A stretch of DNA of 64,000 nucleotides from VXYK01 sp965214565 (GTDB taxonomy: Bacteria > Actinomycetota > Acidimicrobiia > Acidimicrobiales > Aldehydirespiratoraceae): positions 682,001-746,000 of the forward strand of contig OZ243951.1 in NCBI GenBank assembly GCA_965214565.1. The letters are read 5' to 3'. Of the stretch, positions 51,800-61,366 are shown piece by piece. Position 1 is the first letter of the stretch; every line of letters starts with the position of its first letter. The notes beneath the pieces are model-generated. The model worked only from the letters and a program-made list of their open reading frames with translations. It was not told the origin of the DNA and did no database searches. Position numbers and translations under genes: made by a program.

Positions 51800-53038
51800 A
51801 TGGCGATAGACGGACTTGACCTCATCTCCCCGCTTCGTTACGGCGAGTCGGGCCAGCCCCACGCGCAATGGGAGCAGCTTCGCAAAGAACCGCTGCAGTA
51901 TTTCGAGACCGAGGATCGTGAGTCTTTCTGGGCCGTGACCAGGCACGCCGACATCATGGAGATCTCAAGTCGTCCCGAGGACTTCAGCAACAGCAACGGC
52001 ATCGTGGTGTTGAGCAACGAACAGGCGGAGAGGCGCGCCAAGGGCTATCCGGTCCAGATGAAGACGATCATCGAGATGGACCCGCCCGACCATCGAGTGT
52101 TCCGCAAAGTGGCCAGCGGCTATTTCACGCCCCGCGGGATTGAACGGCTTGACGAGATCGTGGAGACCAGCGCCCGAGGCGTCATCGACGGCCTCGGCCC
52201 CGAGGGCGAAGCCGACTTCGTCGAGAACGTCGCCCAGAAGCACCCTTTGCGGGTCTTGGCGACGATCCTGGGGATCGAGCCGCACCAAGAGGAGCAGTTG
52301 CTGGAGCTGACCAGCCAGCTGCTCGCCAGCGACGACCCTGAGCTGCGACGCCAGGGCGAGGACCGTCACGAAGCCAGCTTCGACTTGATGATGGACTTCT
52401 TCAACATGTTCAACGACATCATTCAAGACCGCCGGGCCAACCCCCGCGACGACCTCGCCAGCATGCTGGCCAACGCCACCTTCGAGAACGGCGAGCCTCT
52501 GGGTGACATCGAGACGCTCGGCTACTACCTGATCATCTTCAACGCCGGACACGACACCACCCGCCATTCATTGACCGGAGCGTTCCAGGCGTTCCTCGAC
52601 CATCCCGACGAGTTGAGACGCCTGCGCGAAGACCCAAGCCTGCTCAAGACCGCGGTCGAAGAGGTGGTCCGTTACACGGCACCCGTCAACTACATGAAAC
52701 GAACTGCAACCCGCGATGTCGTCTACGACGGGCAGAACATAAAGGAGGGCCAGATCCTTGCGCTCTTCTACGCATCAGGCAGCCGTGACGAGACCGTCTT
52801 CGATGACCCGCACCGCTTCGACATCGGTCGCAGCCCCAACCGGCATCTCGGGTTCGGTTGGGCCGAGCACTATTGTCTGGGCGCGCATCTGGCGCGGGCC
52901 AGCATCAAGGCACTGCTGGCGCAGATGGCGTCGCGGATCGAATCAATGGAGCATGCGGGACCGGCGGAGTACGTGTCATCGAGCTTCGTGGTCGGACCCA
53001 AGCATCTGCCTGTCCGCTACAAGATGTTCGACCGCTGA
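51800..53038 (+). CDS. Cytochrome P450
   Basis: 412 residues. I-helix motif NAGHDTTRHSLTG, EEVVRYTAP (ExxR), and heme loop HLGFGWAEHYCLGAHLAR with thiolate Cys359. It belongs to the soluble bacterial class, and the N-terminal half (MDPPDHRVFRKVASGYFTP) resembles CYPs acting on steroid or terpenoid chains such as CYP125/142 relatives; that is inference. The next gene, a CoA ligase, starts 2 nt after the stop, so oxidation of a side chain followed by CoA activation is a sensible reading. Confidence 0.93.
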   Translation: MAIDGLDLISPLRYGESGQPHAQWEQLRKEPLQYFETEDRESFWAVTRHADIMEISSRPEDFSNSNGIVVLSNEQAERRAKGYPVQMKTIIEMDPPDHRVFRKVASGYFTPRGIERLDEIVETSARGVIDGLGPEGEADFVENVAQKHPLRVLATILGIEPHQEEQLLELTSQLLASDDPELRRQGEDRHEASFDLMMDFFNMFNDIIQDRRANPRDDLASMLANATFENGEPLGDIETLGYYLIIFNAGHDTTRHSLTGAFQAFLDHPDELRRLREDPSLLKTAVEEVVRYTAPVNYMKRTATRDVVYDGQNIKEGQILALFYASGSRDETVFDDPHRFDIGRSPNRHLGFGWAEHYCLGAHLARASIKALLAQMASRIESMEHAGPAEYVSSSFVVGPKHLPVRYKMFDR

Positions 53039-53040
53039 AC

Positions 53041-54684
53041 GTGAGACTCGGCGAACACCGCTTCCAAGAGCCCGGTTATCGCCTTACCGCAGGCGAGTTC
53101 ATCAGACATGTCGCCGATGATTGGGGTGACCGCAACCTCTGCGTGATCGAGCAGGAGACGCTGACCTTCAACCAAGCCGAGGCACGGTCGGCGGAACTGG
53201 CCAAGGCCCTGTTGGCTTCGGGGGTGCGGTCCGGCACCCGCGTCGGGTTGCTGGCTCCCAACGGAGGCGACTGGATCGTTGCCTGGCTCGCCGCGACCCG
53301 AATCGGCGCACTCGTTGTGTTGCTCAACACTTATTACAAACCCCGCGAACTCCGTTGGGTGCTTGAGCACAGCGACATCGAGGTGCTGCTGAGCGTTGAC
53401 GAGCATCTCAGCAACAGCTACGTAGAACGGCTCGAATCGGTGGTGGAGGGTCTGGGCGAGGCGACAGCAGACTGCATCGCGGTCGGCTCGCACCCGGCGC
53501 TGCGCAGTGTCTGGATGTGGGGAGACGAGGTCCCGTCGTGGGCCGGGCATGTCAGCGGCCTGCTAGCTGCAGCCACAGAGACCAGCGACGTTGAACTGGC
53601 CTCCGCCGAAGCTGCGGTGTCGCCCGAAGACCCGATGATCGTGATGTACAGTTCCGGCAGCACGGGCGATCCGAAGGGTGTGGTCCATTCGCATGCGGGG
53701 GTTATCGGTCACCCCTACAACCTGCTGCAGTTCCTTGATCGCCAACCTGGTGAGGTGGTGTACACGCCGATGCCGCTGTTCTGGGTCGGCGGAATGACCT
53801 ACGTTCTGATCGCCAGCATGCACGCGGGTACGACGATCATCTTCGAGCACCACTTCGATCCCGCCGCAACGCTGGAGTTGATCGAACGCCATCGAGTAAA
53901 CCATGTCGTCGGCTGGCCCCACATGGCCAAGGCGCTCGTAGAGCACCCCACCGCCAAGGAGAGGGACCTCTCCTCGGTGCGCTCGGGCAGCATCGAGGAG
54001 TTCCTGCCCAGCCACATCCGCATCGATGATCCTGAACTGCGGCCCAACGCTTTGGGGATGACCGAGTCGCTGGGTCCGCACTCCATCGAGATGATGGGCG
54101 GCGAACTGCCTCCGGAGAAGCGGGGTTCGTTCGGTCGTTCGGTGCCCGGCGTTGCGCATCGCATCGTCGATCCGGCGTCCGGCGCCGAGCAGCCGCTGGG
54201 AGAGATGGGCGAGATTCACATCAAGGGTTACTCCCTGATGCTCGGTTTGTTGAAGACCGACCCAGAGGACGTGTTCACAGCCGACGGCTGGTTCCCGACC
54301 GGGGACGCCGGGTTCCTCGATTCAGACGGCCACCTCTATTTCAAGGGCCGCATGGGCGACCAGATCAAGTCTTCGGGGATGAACATCACGCCGCGCGAGG
54401 TGGAGATCGTCCTTGAGGAGCAGGACGAGGTCATGGACGCCTACGTGATGGGCGTGCCCAGCGCGCAACGCGGCCAGGACGTGGCCGCCGCCGTCGTGTT
54501 GCGACCCGGTGTGTCCTGTGAGCCGGGTGAGTTGCAGGCGCGTGTCAAGGCTGAGCTGTCGAGCTTCAAGGTTCCCCGTCACATCGCGGTGGTCGACTCG
54601 CCGAGCGAGCTCCCCTGGTTGGACAGCGGCAAGATAGACCTGACAGAGCTGGGTCAGCTGCTCGCCGAGCGTTTCGGCAGCTGA
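53041..54684 (+). CDS. Acyl-CoA synthetase (AMP-forming)
   Basis: 547 residues from GTG 53041, two bases after the P450 stop. ANL superfamily signatures: A3 core MYSSGSTGDPKGVVHSHAG, A5 NALGMTESLG, A7-A8 DGWFPTGDAGFLDSDGHLYF then KGRMGDQIKSSGMNITPREV, and the A10-type end LPWLDSGKIDLTEL with catalytic Lys. It activates a carboxylic acid as acyl-AMP then acyl-CoA. Coupled to the P450 gene. Unlike the second ligase of this window (60.5 kb) it is complete. Confidence 0.93.
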   Translation: MRLGEHRFQEPGYRLTAGEFIRHVADDWGDRNLCVIEQETLTFNQAEARSAELAKALLASGVRSGTRVGLLAPNGGDWIVAWLAATRIGALVVLLNTYYKPRELRWVLEHSDIEVLLSVDEHLSNSYVERLESVVEGLGEATADCIAVGSHPALRSVWMWGDEVPSWAGHVSGLLAAATETSDVELASAEAAVSPEDPMIVMYSSGSTGDPKGVVHSHAGVIGHPYNLLQFLDRQPGEVVYTPMPLFWVGGMTYVLIASMHAGTTIIFEHHFDPAATLELIERHRVNHVVGWPHMAKALVEHPTAKERDLSSVRSGSIEEFLPSHIRIDDPELRPNALGMTESLGPHSIEMMGGELPPEKRGSFGRSVPGVAHRIVDPASGAEQPLGEMGEIHIKGYSLMLGLLKTDPEDVFTADGWFPTGDAGFLDSDGHLYFKGRMGDQIKSSGMNITPREVEIVLEEQDEVMDAYVMGVPSAQRGQDVAAAVVLRPGVSCEPGELQARVKAELSSFKVPRHIAVVDSPSELPWLDSGKIDLTELGQLLAERFGS

Positions 54685-54818
54685 ATCCGCCGAGAATCTC
54701 GTTGATCTGGAGCTCTCCGGGCGCTCTGTCTTGGCAATCCGGCTCGACAGGCCGGTACGCTCGACCGACCGTTACCATGCGCTCGATTCACTCGATCCTG
54801 ACCCGGGAGGCACCGAAG

Positions 54819-56855
54819 ATGGCCCGTATCCGACCCAAGAAACCGATCACGGTTCTAGCCGTGCTGGCCCTGGTCTCGGCGATGTTCGCATCGTTGACCC
54901 TTTCTGCGGGAGCACAGAGCCCCGTTGCAACACAGGCCCCCGTTTCAACACAGGCCCCCGTGCCGATCAGCGCTGAGACCTTCACGCTCACGATCCTGCA
55001 CAACAACGACGGTGAGTCGAAGCTCCTGGTTGACGAGGATGCCGGGTTTCCCGGCGTTGCCCGCTTCGCCGCTCAGATGAAGTTGATGCAGACCGCGGCG
55101 CGGGCCACCAGCAACGGCGTCATCACGCTGACTTCCGGCGACAACTTCCTGGCTTCGCAGGAACTCGGCGTCTCCCTGGCCAGAGAGGGCGCCCTCTACG
55201 ATTCGATCGCTCTCAGCGGACTCTACGACGCTATGGCGCTGGGCAACCACGACTTCGACCTGGGCCCCGAGGTGACAGCCCGATTCATCGAGGGGTTCAC
55301 GCCGTCGATACCGTTCCTGTCCGCCAACGCCGACTTCTCGGGCGAGCCCGTGCTCGAGGCACTGGTCGAGGACGGCAGGCTCGCGGCAAGCGCGATCATC
55401 GAGACCGGCGGCCAGAAGGTCGGAGTGATCGGGGCGGTAACACCACAGCTCACCAACATCTCCTCGCCCCGCAACGTTGTGATCTCAAATGTGCTGGCCG
55501 CGGTATCAGCCGAGGCTGAGTCGCTGACTGAGCGGGGGGTCAACAAGATCATCCTGGTCAGCCACCTCCAGGATGTGGACGAGGAGGTCGCGCTCGTGGC
55601 CTCGTTGACCGACGTGGATGTGGTCATCGCCGGCGGAGGCGACGACCTGCTGCGCAACGACGGCGACACCTGTATGCCCGATGACGAACCGGCCGGGCCG
55701 TACCCGACCCTGGTGACCGACGCAGATGATGTTGAGGTGCCGGTGATCACCGCGCCCGGGGGTTACCGCTGTATCGGCGAACTCAGCGTGACCTTCGATG
55801 GTGACGGCAACATCGTCAACAGCAGCGGCCGCTCCGTCGGTGTCAGCTTCGACGTGACACCTGATCCGGACGTGCAGGCCAACGTGATCGAGCCACTTGC
55901 AGAAGCGGTCGCCGAAGTCGACGCCGACGTGATCGGCACCAGCGAGGTCGACCTCGACGGTCGCCGCGCCATGGTGCGCACCACGTCCACCAACCAGGGC
56001 AACCTCCATGCGGATGCTCTGCGGGCCACCGCCACCAACCTCGCTGCCTCCTTCGGGATCGCAGCGCCGGATGTCGCCATCCAGAACGGCGGCGGCATCC
56101 GCAACGATGCGGTGATCCCAGCAGGTGACATCACCACCGGCGACACCTGGGACATCGCCCCGTTCCGAAACTTCGTGGTTGTGCTTGAAGTGCCGCGTGA
56201 GACGTTCCATGTGCTGCTCGAGCAGGCTGTCGACCGGATCCCGGGTGCTGGAGGCCAGTTCGCTCAGGTCTCAGGGTTCACCTTGTCCTACGACCCGACT
56301 GCTGCGGCCCGTGAGACCGACCGCGACGGCGACTGTTCGCTCATCGGCGACCCGGGATCGAGGGTGCGCAACGTGGTTCTCGATGACGGCACCGTCATCA
56401 TTGAGGACGGGGCCGTCGTACCGGGTGATCCGGTGGCACTGGCCACCATCGACTTCCTCGCCGGCGGAGGAGACTGCTACCCGCTCGCGGACTTGGAGTT
56501 CACCAAGATGGGTGTCAGCTACCAGCAGGCCCTCGTCGACTACATCTCCACCGACCTGGGCGGAGAGATCACTGCTGCCGATTACCCGGTCGACGGTGAA
56601 GGCCGCATCACAACGGTGACTCCCGAGCCTGAGCCGATGCCCGAACCCGAGCCGGAGCCGGAGCCGGAGCCGACCACGGTCACCGTCGCTAGCGGCGACA
56701 CTCTGTGGGGGCTCGCCAAGACCCATCTGGGTTCCGGTCACCGCTACAGGGAGATCTTCGATCTGAACATGGGCAGGGCCCAAGCCGACGGACGGAGTCT
56801 CACCAACCCGGACCTGATCCTGATCGGCTGGGTGCTCGAGCTCCCGTCGGGCTGA
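54819..56855 (+). CDS. Secreted UshA-like 5'-nucleotidase/metallophosphatase with C-terminal LysM domain
   Basis: 678 residues from ATG 54819, chosen for a GGGAGG ribosome site 8 nt upstream (ATG 54777 is in frame but has none). A signal peptide (ITVLAVLALVSAMFASLTLS) and short ATQAPVSTQAPVP repeats are followed by the metallophosphatase domain: LTILHNNDGESKLL, SGDNFLASQE, MALGNHDFDLGPE. The 5'-nucleotidase C domain follows with IQNGGGIRNDAVIPAGDITT. A Pro-Glu hinge (EPEPMPEPEPEPEP) leads to LysM (VASGDTLWGLAKTHLGSGHR) that binds peptidoglycan. It likely frees phosphate and nucleosides from nucleotides at the wall. The HNNDGES variant replaces the usual HTND-x-HG. A 32-bp palindrome follows the stop. 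Confidence 0.92.
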   Translation: MARIRPKKPITVLAVLALVSAMFASLTLSAGAQSPVATQAPVSTQAPVPISAETFTLTILHNNDGESKLLVDEDAGFPGVARFAAQMKLMQTAARATSNGVITLTSGDNFLASQELGVSLAREGALYDSIALSGLYDAMALGNHDFDLGPEVTARFIEGFTPSIPFLSANADFSGEPVLEALVEDGRLAASAIIETGGQKVGVIGAVTPQLTNISSPRNVVISNVLAAVSAEAESLTERGVNKIILVSHLQDVDEEVALVASLTDVDVVIAGGGDDLLRNDGDTCMPDDEPAGPYPTLVTDADDVEVPVITAPGGYRCIGELSVTFDGDGNIVNSSGRSVGVSFDVTPDPDVQANVIEPLAEAVAEVDADVIGTSEVDLDGRRAMVRTTSTNQGNLHADALRATATNLAASFGIAAPDVAIQNGGGIRNDAVIPAGDITTGDTWDIAPFRNFVVVLEVPRETFHVLLEQAVDRIPGAGGQFAQVSGFTLSYDPTAAARETDRDGDCSLIGDPGSRVRNVVLDDGTVIIEDGAVVPGDPVALATIDFLAGGGDCYPLADLEFTKMGVSYQQALVDYISTDLGGEITAADYPVDGEGRITTVTPEPEPMPEPEPEPEPEPTTVTVASGDTLWGLAKTHLGSGHRYREIFDLNMGRAQADGRSLTNPDLILIGWVLELPSG

Positions 56856-56871
56856 GTTGGTTCGCCGATCT

Positions 56872-56903
56872 CCTTGGGAGGACTCGATCGAGTCCTCCCA
56901 AGG
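56872..56903 (+). terminator. Perfect 32-bp palindrome, probable terminator
   Basis: Sixteen bases (CCTTGGGAGGACTCGA) are followed at once by their exact reverse complement, 16 nt after the nucleotidase stop. A DNA palindrome without loop gives a hairpin with a tight 4-nt turn. There is no T-tract. It could also be a protein-binding or recombination site. Confidence 0.6.
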
Positions 56904-56969
56904 GGCGCTCGTGCACTGCGAACTGTTCTAGTTTGGTGATGTGCAGATTCCGCTAGGAGGCAACCCCGT

Positions 56970-58139
56970 ATGAGCCGCCCAGACAGTGCCGATCAAGAGA
57001 TCGCCGACGAGCTCGTCTCGGTGGTCGCCACTTGGGTCGATCGTGAAGTGATTCCCCGCGCGAGCGAACTCGAACACGCAGATGAGTTTCCCCAGGAGAT
57101 GTTCGACCAGATGTGCGAGTTCGGCCTCTTCGGAGCGACGATTCCCGCCGAATACGGTGGTCTCGGTCTCAGCGCCAAAACCTACGCCCGCCTGATAGAA
57201 GAACTCAGCCGGGGCTGGATGAGCCTTTCGGGAATCCTCAACACTCACAAGATCGCCTGCGTCATGATTGGACGGTACGGGACCGAAGACCAGCGCTCGA
57301 AGCACCTCCCGAGAATGGTCGACGGCCACTGTCGGGCTGCCTTCTCCCTCTCGGAGCCCGACAGCGGCAGCGACGCGGGCGCGCTCCGTTGCAGAGCCGC
57401 CCGGGACGGCGACGAATGGATCATCAACGGCACCAAGATGTGGGTGACCAACGGCGAGCGGGCATCGCTGGTGATGCTGCTCGCTCGCACTCCCGACGAC
57501 CGGGTGACCTGCTTCATCGTCGAGAAGGAGCCAGGCAGCGAATTCGAGGGGATCCGGACCTCGAAACACATACGCAAGCTCGGTTACAAGGGTCTTGAGA
57601 CGGTCGAGATGAGCTATGTCGACCATCGAGTGCCCGATGCCAACCTGCTCGGCGGCCCCGAAGGTTTGGGCAACGGGCTTCGCTATGCGCTGTCGGCTCT
57701 GGAGCTCGGACGGATCAACATCGCTGCACGTTCAGTAGGGGTCGGCCGGGCCGCCTTCGACGCAGCCATGAAATACAGCCAGGAGCGTGAGACTTTCGGC
57801 AGGCCGATCTTCGAGCACCAGGCGATCCAGTTCAAGCTCGCCGAGATGGCCACGAAACTCCAGGCGGCACGTCTGATGACCTACGACGCTGCAGAGAAGT
57901 ACGACTCGGGACAGCGAATTGACCTAGAGGCGGGCATGGCGAAGCTGTTCGCCTCCGAGGCTGCCTTCGAGATCAGCACCGAGGCTCTGCGAATACACGG
58001 CGGCAACGGATACACCCAGGAGTACGACGTCGAGAGGTACTTCCGCGACACACCGCTGATGATCATCGGAGAAGGCACCAGCGAGATTCAGAAGATGGTG
58101 ATCGCCCGAAAACTCCGCGAACGCCACGCAATCGGGTGA
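56970..58139 (+). CDS. Acyl-CoA dehydrogenase
   Basis: 389 residues. Strong AGGAGG ribosome site 11 nt upstream of ATG. FAD-dependent ACAD fold: the mid region AAFSLSEPDSGSDAGALRCR and TKMWVTNGERASLVMLL, the C-terminal QERETFGRPIFEHQAIQFKL, HGGNGYTQEYDVERYFRDTP and IGEGTSEIQKMVIARKL. The SEPDSGSD and GEGTSEI blocks are diagnostic. It introduces an alpha-beta double bond into an acyl-CoA for beta-oxidation. A sulfatase follows after 30 nt on the same strand, so they may be co-transcribed. Confidence 0.95.
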   Translation: MSRPDSADQEIADELVSVVATWVDREVIPRASELEHADEFPQEMFDQMCEFGLFGATIPAEYGGLGLSAKTYARLIEELSRGWMSLSGILNTHKIACVMIGRYGTEDQRSKHLPRMVDGHCRAAFSLSEPDSGSDAGALRCRAARDGDEWIINGTKMWVTNGERASLVMLLARTPDDRVTCFIVEKEPGSEFEGIRTSKHIRKLGYKGLETVEMSYVDHRVPDANLLGGPEGLGNGLRYALSALELGRINIAARSVGVGRAAFDAAMKYSQERETFGRPIFEHQAIQFKLAEMATKLQAARLMTYDAAEKYDSGQRIDLEAGMAKLFASEAAFEISTEALRIHGGNGYTQEYDVERYFRDTPLMIIGEGTSEIQKMVIARKLRERHAIG

Positions 58140-58169
58140 CCGCCGAGAGGCGTCCCTCCGGAACCGATC

Positions 58170-60443
58170 ATGAGCGACTCAGACACACACATCGGATTGA
58201 CGCTGAACGAATCGAGGATGCCGCCTCCGGCTGACCCGTACCGTCGTGGTGCACCCAACGTCATCATGATGGTGCTCGACGACTGCGGTTTCGGTCAGCT
58301 TGGCTGCTACGGGTCACTGATCGACACACCCAACATCGACCGCCTCGCCGAGCGGGGCCTGCGCTTCACCAACTTCCACACCACCGCGGTCTGCTCACCC
58401 ACCCGGGCCAGTGCCTTGACAGGGCGCAATCATCATCGTGTCGGCATGGGGATGCTGCCAGACATGCCGCTGCCGTTCCCCGCCTACACCGGCGTTATGC
58501 CCCCGACGGCAGCCACCCTGCCCGCGGTGCTTCGCGAAGAGGGCTGGATCACCTGGGCGATCGGCAAATGGCATCTCAGCCCTCGGGACCATCGTGGGCC
58601 CGCCGGGCCGTTCCATACCTGGCCGACCGGAGTCGGTTTTGACCGCTACTACGGATTCCTCGGTGGTGAGGACAGCCAGTGGACCCCAGACCTGGTGCGT
58701 GACCAGTCTTATGTGGATCCACCCCGCACTCCCGAGGAGGGCTATCACTTCTCCGAAGACATCGCCGACGAGGCCATCGCCAACATTCGTCAACTGCGGA
58801 TCCATCAACCCGACCGTCCGTTCATGCTGTATTGGGCGACCGGCGCTCCGCACTCACCCCATCAGGTGCCGACCGAGTGGATCGACGCGTACGCAGGCCG
58901 ATTCGATGAGGGCTGGGACGTGCTCGCCGAACGGACCCTGGAGCGCCAGAAGGAACTCGGGATAGTCCCCGACGATGTGGAGTTGCCCGCCCGACCGGAC
59001 TGGGTGGCCGAATGGGACTCGCTGCCCGCGCCCGAGCAACGGCTCTATGCACGGCTTCAGGAGGTGTTCGCCGCGTTCTTGACCCACGCCGACGCGCAGG
59101 TCGGCCGCATCCTCGACGAACTCGAGGCCACTGGCGAACTCGACAACACCATGGTCCTGTTGATCTCCGACAACGGAGCTTCCGGCGAGGGCGGCCCCCA
59201 CGGCTCGACCAACCACATGGCCCAACTCAACGACAACTACGAGGATGTTTCCCGGCTGCTTGAGGAGATCGACACTGCCGGCGGCCATCAGGGGTACAAC
59301 CACTACCCGTGGGGTTGGGCCCATGCGGGCAACACCCCTTTGAAACGATGGAAGCGCTACACGTTCGAGGGCGGAGTGCGCGACCCGCTGATCCTGCACT
59401 GGCCCGCCGCTGTCGACGACCCGGGCGGGATCCGCGATCAGTACTGCCATGTGATCGACCTGTGGCCCACGGTGCTCGACCTGCTCGGCGTGGCACAACC
59501 CGATGAGGTGCGCGGCGTCGCCCAGATGAGCGTCGACGGCGTTTCGCTGCGAGAACCGATCACCGATGCCGACGCACCCGAGGTGCGAACCAGCCAGTAC
59601 TACGAATGCTGGGGGCATCGGGCCATGTACCACGAGGGCTGGAAGGCAGTCACCGACCATGTCAACCAGCTGAACCCCTACGAACGCGGGATGATCGAGG
59701 GCAGCGCAGACTTCCATGAGGACGACTGGGCCCTGTACGACACCCGCGTCGACTTCTCCGAGAGCCGCGACTTGGCCTCGGAGCACCCCGAGAAACTTGA
59801 GGAGTTGGTCGGTTTGTGGTCGACGGAAGCCGAGCGCAACCAGGTGCTGCCGATCGACGACTCGGCAACGGCGCGCTTCGTCCACATGTTCGTGCCCTAT
59901 GCCGGATACCGCACACGTTACGAACTCAACGTCGGCGAGCGGGTGGCGGTCTACTCCGGGCCGCTGCTGTATGGCGGGATCACAGCCGCGGCCGAACTCG
60001 ACAGCCCCCTGGGCAACGCTGCGGGAGTGATCATCGAACAGGGGAACTGGATCACAGGCTGGTCCTGGGTCGTGCTCGAAGACGAGATCGCTGTGTTCAT
60101 CGCTTCTCCCGGCCAGGGGAGACACCGGATCAGCGCGGCTCGTCCCACCGGGGCCACGGTGCTCGGAGTCGTGCTCGGCGATAGCGCTTCGGGCTCGACT
60201 GAAGTCACGCTGTCGGCTGACGGGTCAGAAATCGGCCGGGGCACTGTCGCCGCGCCGCTGCCCCGAGTCATCAGCACCAACGGCAGTTGGCTGACGGTGG
60301 GTTACAGCACACCGTTCCCGGTGGACGACGCCTATGCGCCACCGTCTCGCCTTGAGCCGCTGGTACGCGTGGTGCTCGACGCAGGACCACCCAGAATGCC
60401 TCGGTTCAATGAGTTGCTAGAAGAAATCATGCGCCACCAGTGA
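58170..60443 (+). CDS. Arylsulfatase-type sulfatase
   Basis: 757 residues. N-terminal VIMMVLDDCGFGQLGCYGSL with calcium-binding Asp37-Asp38, then CSPTRASALTGRNHH with Cys75 for formylglycine conversion (C-x-P-x-R). Further IGKWHLSPRD, LYWATGAPHSPHQVPTEW, VLLISDNGASGEGGPHGSTN, and LKRWKRYTFEGGVRDPLI. No signal peptide, so it is likely cytoplasmic, unlike many aryl- and polysaccharide sulfatases. A C-terminal extension (about 600-757) with beta-strand character (TEVTLSADGSEIG) is typical of large arylsulfatases of the AtsA type. An anaerobic or FGE maturase gene is not in the window. Confidence 0.93.
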   Translation: MSDSDTHIGLTLNESRMPPPADPYRRGAPNVIMMVLDDCGFGQLGCYGSLIDTPNIDRLAERGLRFTNFHTTAVCSPTRASALTGRNHHRVGMGMLPDMPLPFPAYTGVMPPTAATLPAVLREEGWITWAIGKWHLSPRDHRGPAGPFHTWPTGVGFDRYYGFLGGEDSQWTPDLVRDQSYVDPPRTPEEGYHFSEDIADEAIANIRQLRIHQPDRPFMLYWATGAPHSPHQVPTEWIDAYAGRFDEGWDVLAERTLERQKELGIVPDDVELPARPDWVAEWDSLPAPEQRLYARLQEVFAAFLTHADAQVGRILDELEATGELDNTMVLLISDNGASGEGGPHGSTNHMAQLNDNYEDVSRLLEEIDTAGGHQGYNHYPWGWAHAGNTPLKRWKRYTFEGGVRDPLILHWPAAVDDPGGIRDQYCHVIDLWPTVLDLLGVAQPDEVRGVAQMSVDGVSLREPITDADAPEVRTSQYYECWGHRAMYHEGWKAVTDHVNQLNPYERGMIEGSADFHEDDWALYDTRVDFSESRDLASEHPEKLEELVGLWSTEAERNQVLPIDDSATARFVHMFVPYAGYRTRYELNVGERVAVYSGPLLYGGITAAAELDSPLGNAAGVIIEQGNWITGWSWVVLEDEIAVFIASPGQGRHRISAARPTGATVLGVVLGDSASGSTEVTLSADGSEIGRGTVAAPLPRVISTNGSWLTVGYSTPFPVDDAYAPPSRLEPLVRVVLDAGPPRMPRFNELLEEIMRHQ

Positions 60444-60495
60444 CTTGCTGTTCGACAGATGCGCTGACGGCTGCGAGCCGGGGAGGCGTTCGTTG

Positions 60496-61345
60496 GTGTT
60501 GACCGACCTCTTTGCCGCGGCACCCGAGCGGGACGATCTGATCGTCTGGGGAGGCCAGCGGGTCTCGAGTACGGCGGTCGTCGAACGGGCGCAGGGTTTG
60601 GCGGCAGCGTTCAACGCGCGGGGGATCGGCCACGGCGACCACATCGCGTTTCAGATGCCCACGAGGATCGATGCGATAGCGCTGTACCGGGCTTGTTGGC
60701 GTATCGGCGCAGTCGTTGTGCCGGTGCATCCAAGTGCCGGCGCCGCGCAGATTGACGACATGATCGATCAGTCGCACCCGAGCCTGCTCGTCGGCGATCC
60801 GGGTTCGGCGCTGGGCGAACTGCCCGCAGCAGTGGGAGTTGACGATCTCACCGGGGGTGAGGCGCCCGCCGTCGAGTGCCGCGGCTCAGACGATGCGCTG
60901 GTGATGTTCACCTCCGGGTCGACCGGCAGCCCCAAAGGGGTGATCCACACTCACGCAGGCCTGGTCGTCAAGACCCGCCAGATCGCCGAGATGCATGGGT
61001 TGACCAGCGACGATTGTGTGCTCATGCCCGCTCCGCCGGCGCATGTCCCAGGGTTGCTCCACGGTGTGCTGGTGCCCGCAGCGTTGGGCGCCAAGACGGT
61101 GCTCATGGAGCAGTGGAACCCCGCCGTCGCACTGCGCCACATCCAGTCTGAGCAGGTGACTTGGATGGTCGGTCCGCCGGCTTTCTTCATCGATTTGATG
61201 GACGACCCGACCTTCGCCGGCGAGCGGGTCGCCTCGCTGCGGCTCATCTGCTGCGGCGGCGCCGGGGGGACTCCGGAATTCGCGCGACGGGCGGGCCAAG
61301 AACTCGGTGCAACCCTCGACCGCACCTAGGGCTCCACCGAGGCAC
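60496..61345 (+). pseudogene. Broken AMP-binding CoA ligase (nonsense codon in the GSTE motif, C-terminal half lost)
   Basis: From GTG 60496 (GGGAGG 9 nt upstream) the frame encodes a normal ligase N-terminus with A3 core MFTSGSTGSPKGVIHTHAGL, MPAPPAHVPGLLHGVLVPAA, and VTWMVGPPAFFIDLM. At 61327-61329 a TAG replaces the expected Tyr of the YGSTEA motif. The codons after it still read GSTEAR in the same frame, and then homology stops. Everything after the A5 region (A7-A10) is missing. It lies 52 nt after the sulfatase stop and meets the convergent PhyH gene. A premature stop plus deletion makes it non-functional as a ligase; a shortened 278-residue product could still be made. Confidence 0.85.
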
Positions 61346-61366
61346 GCGGCCATACTCAACTGCCCG

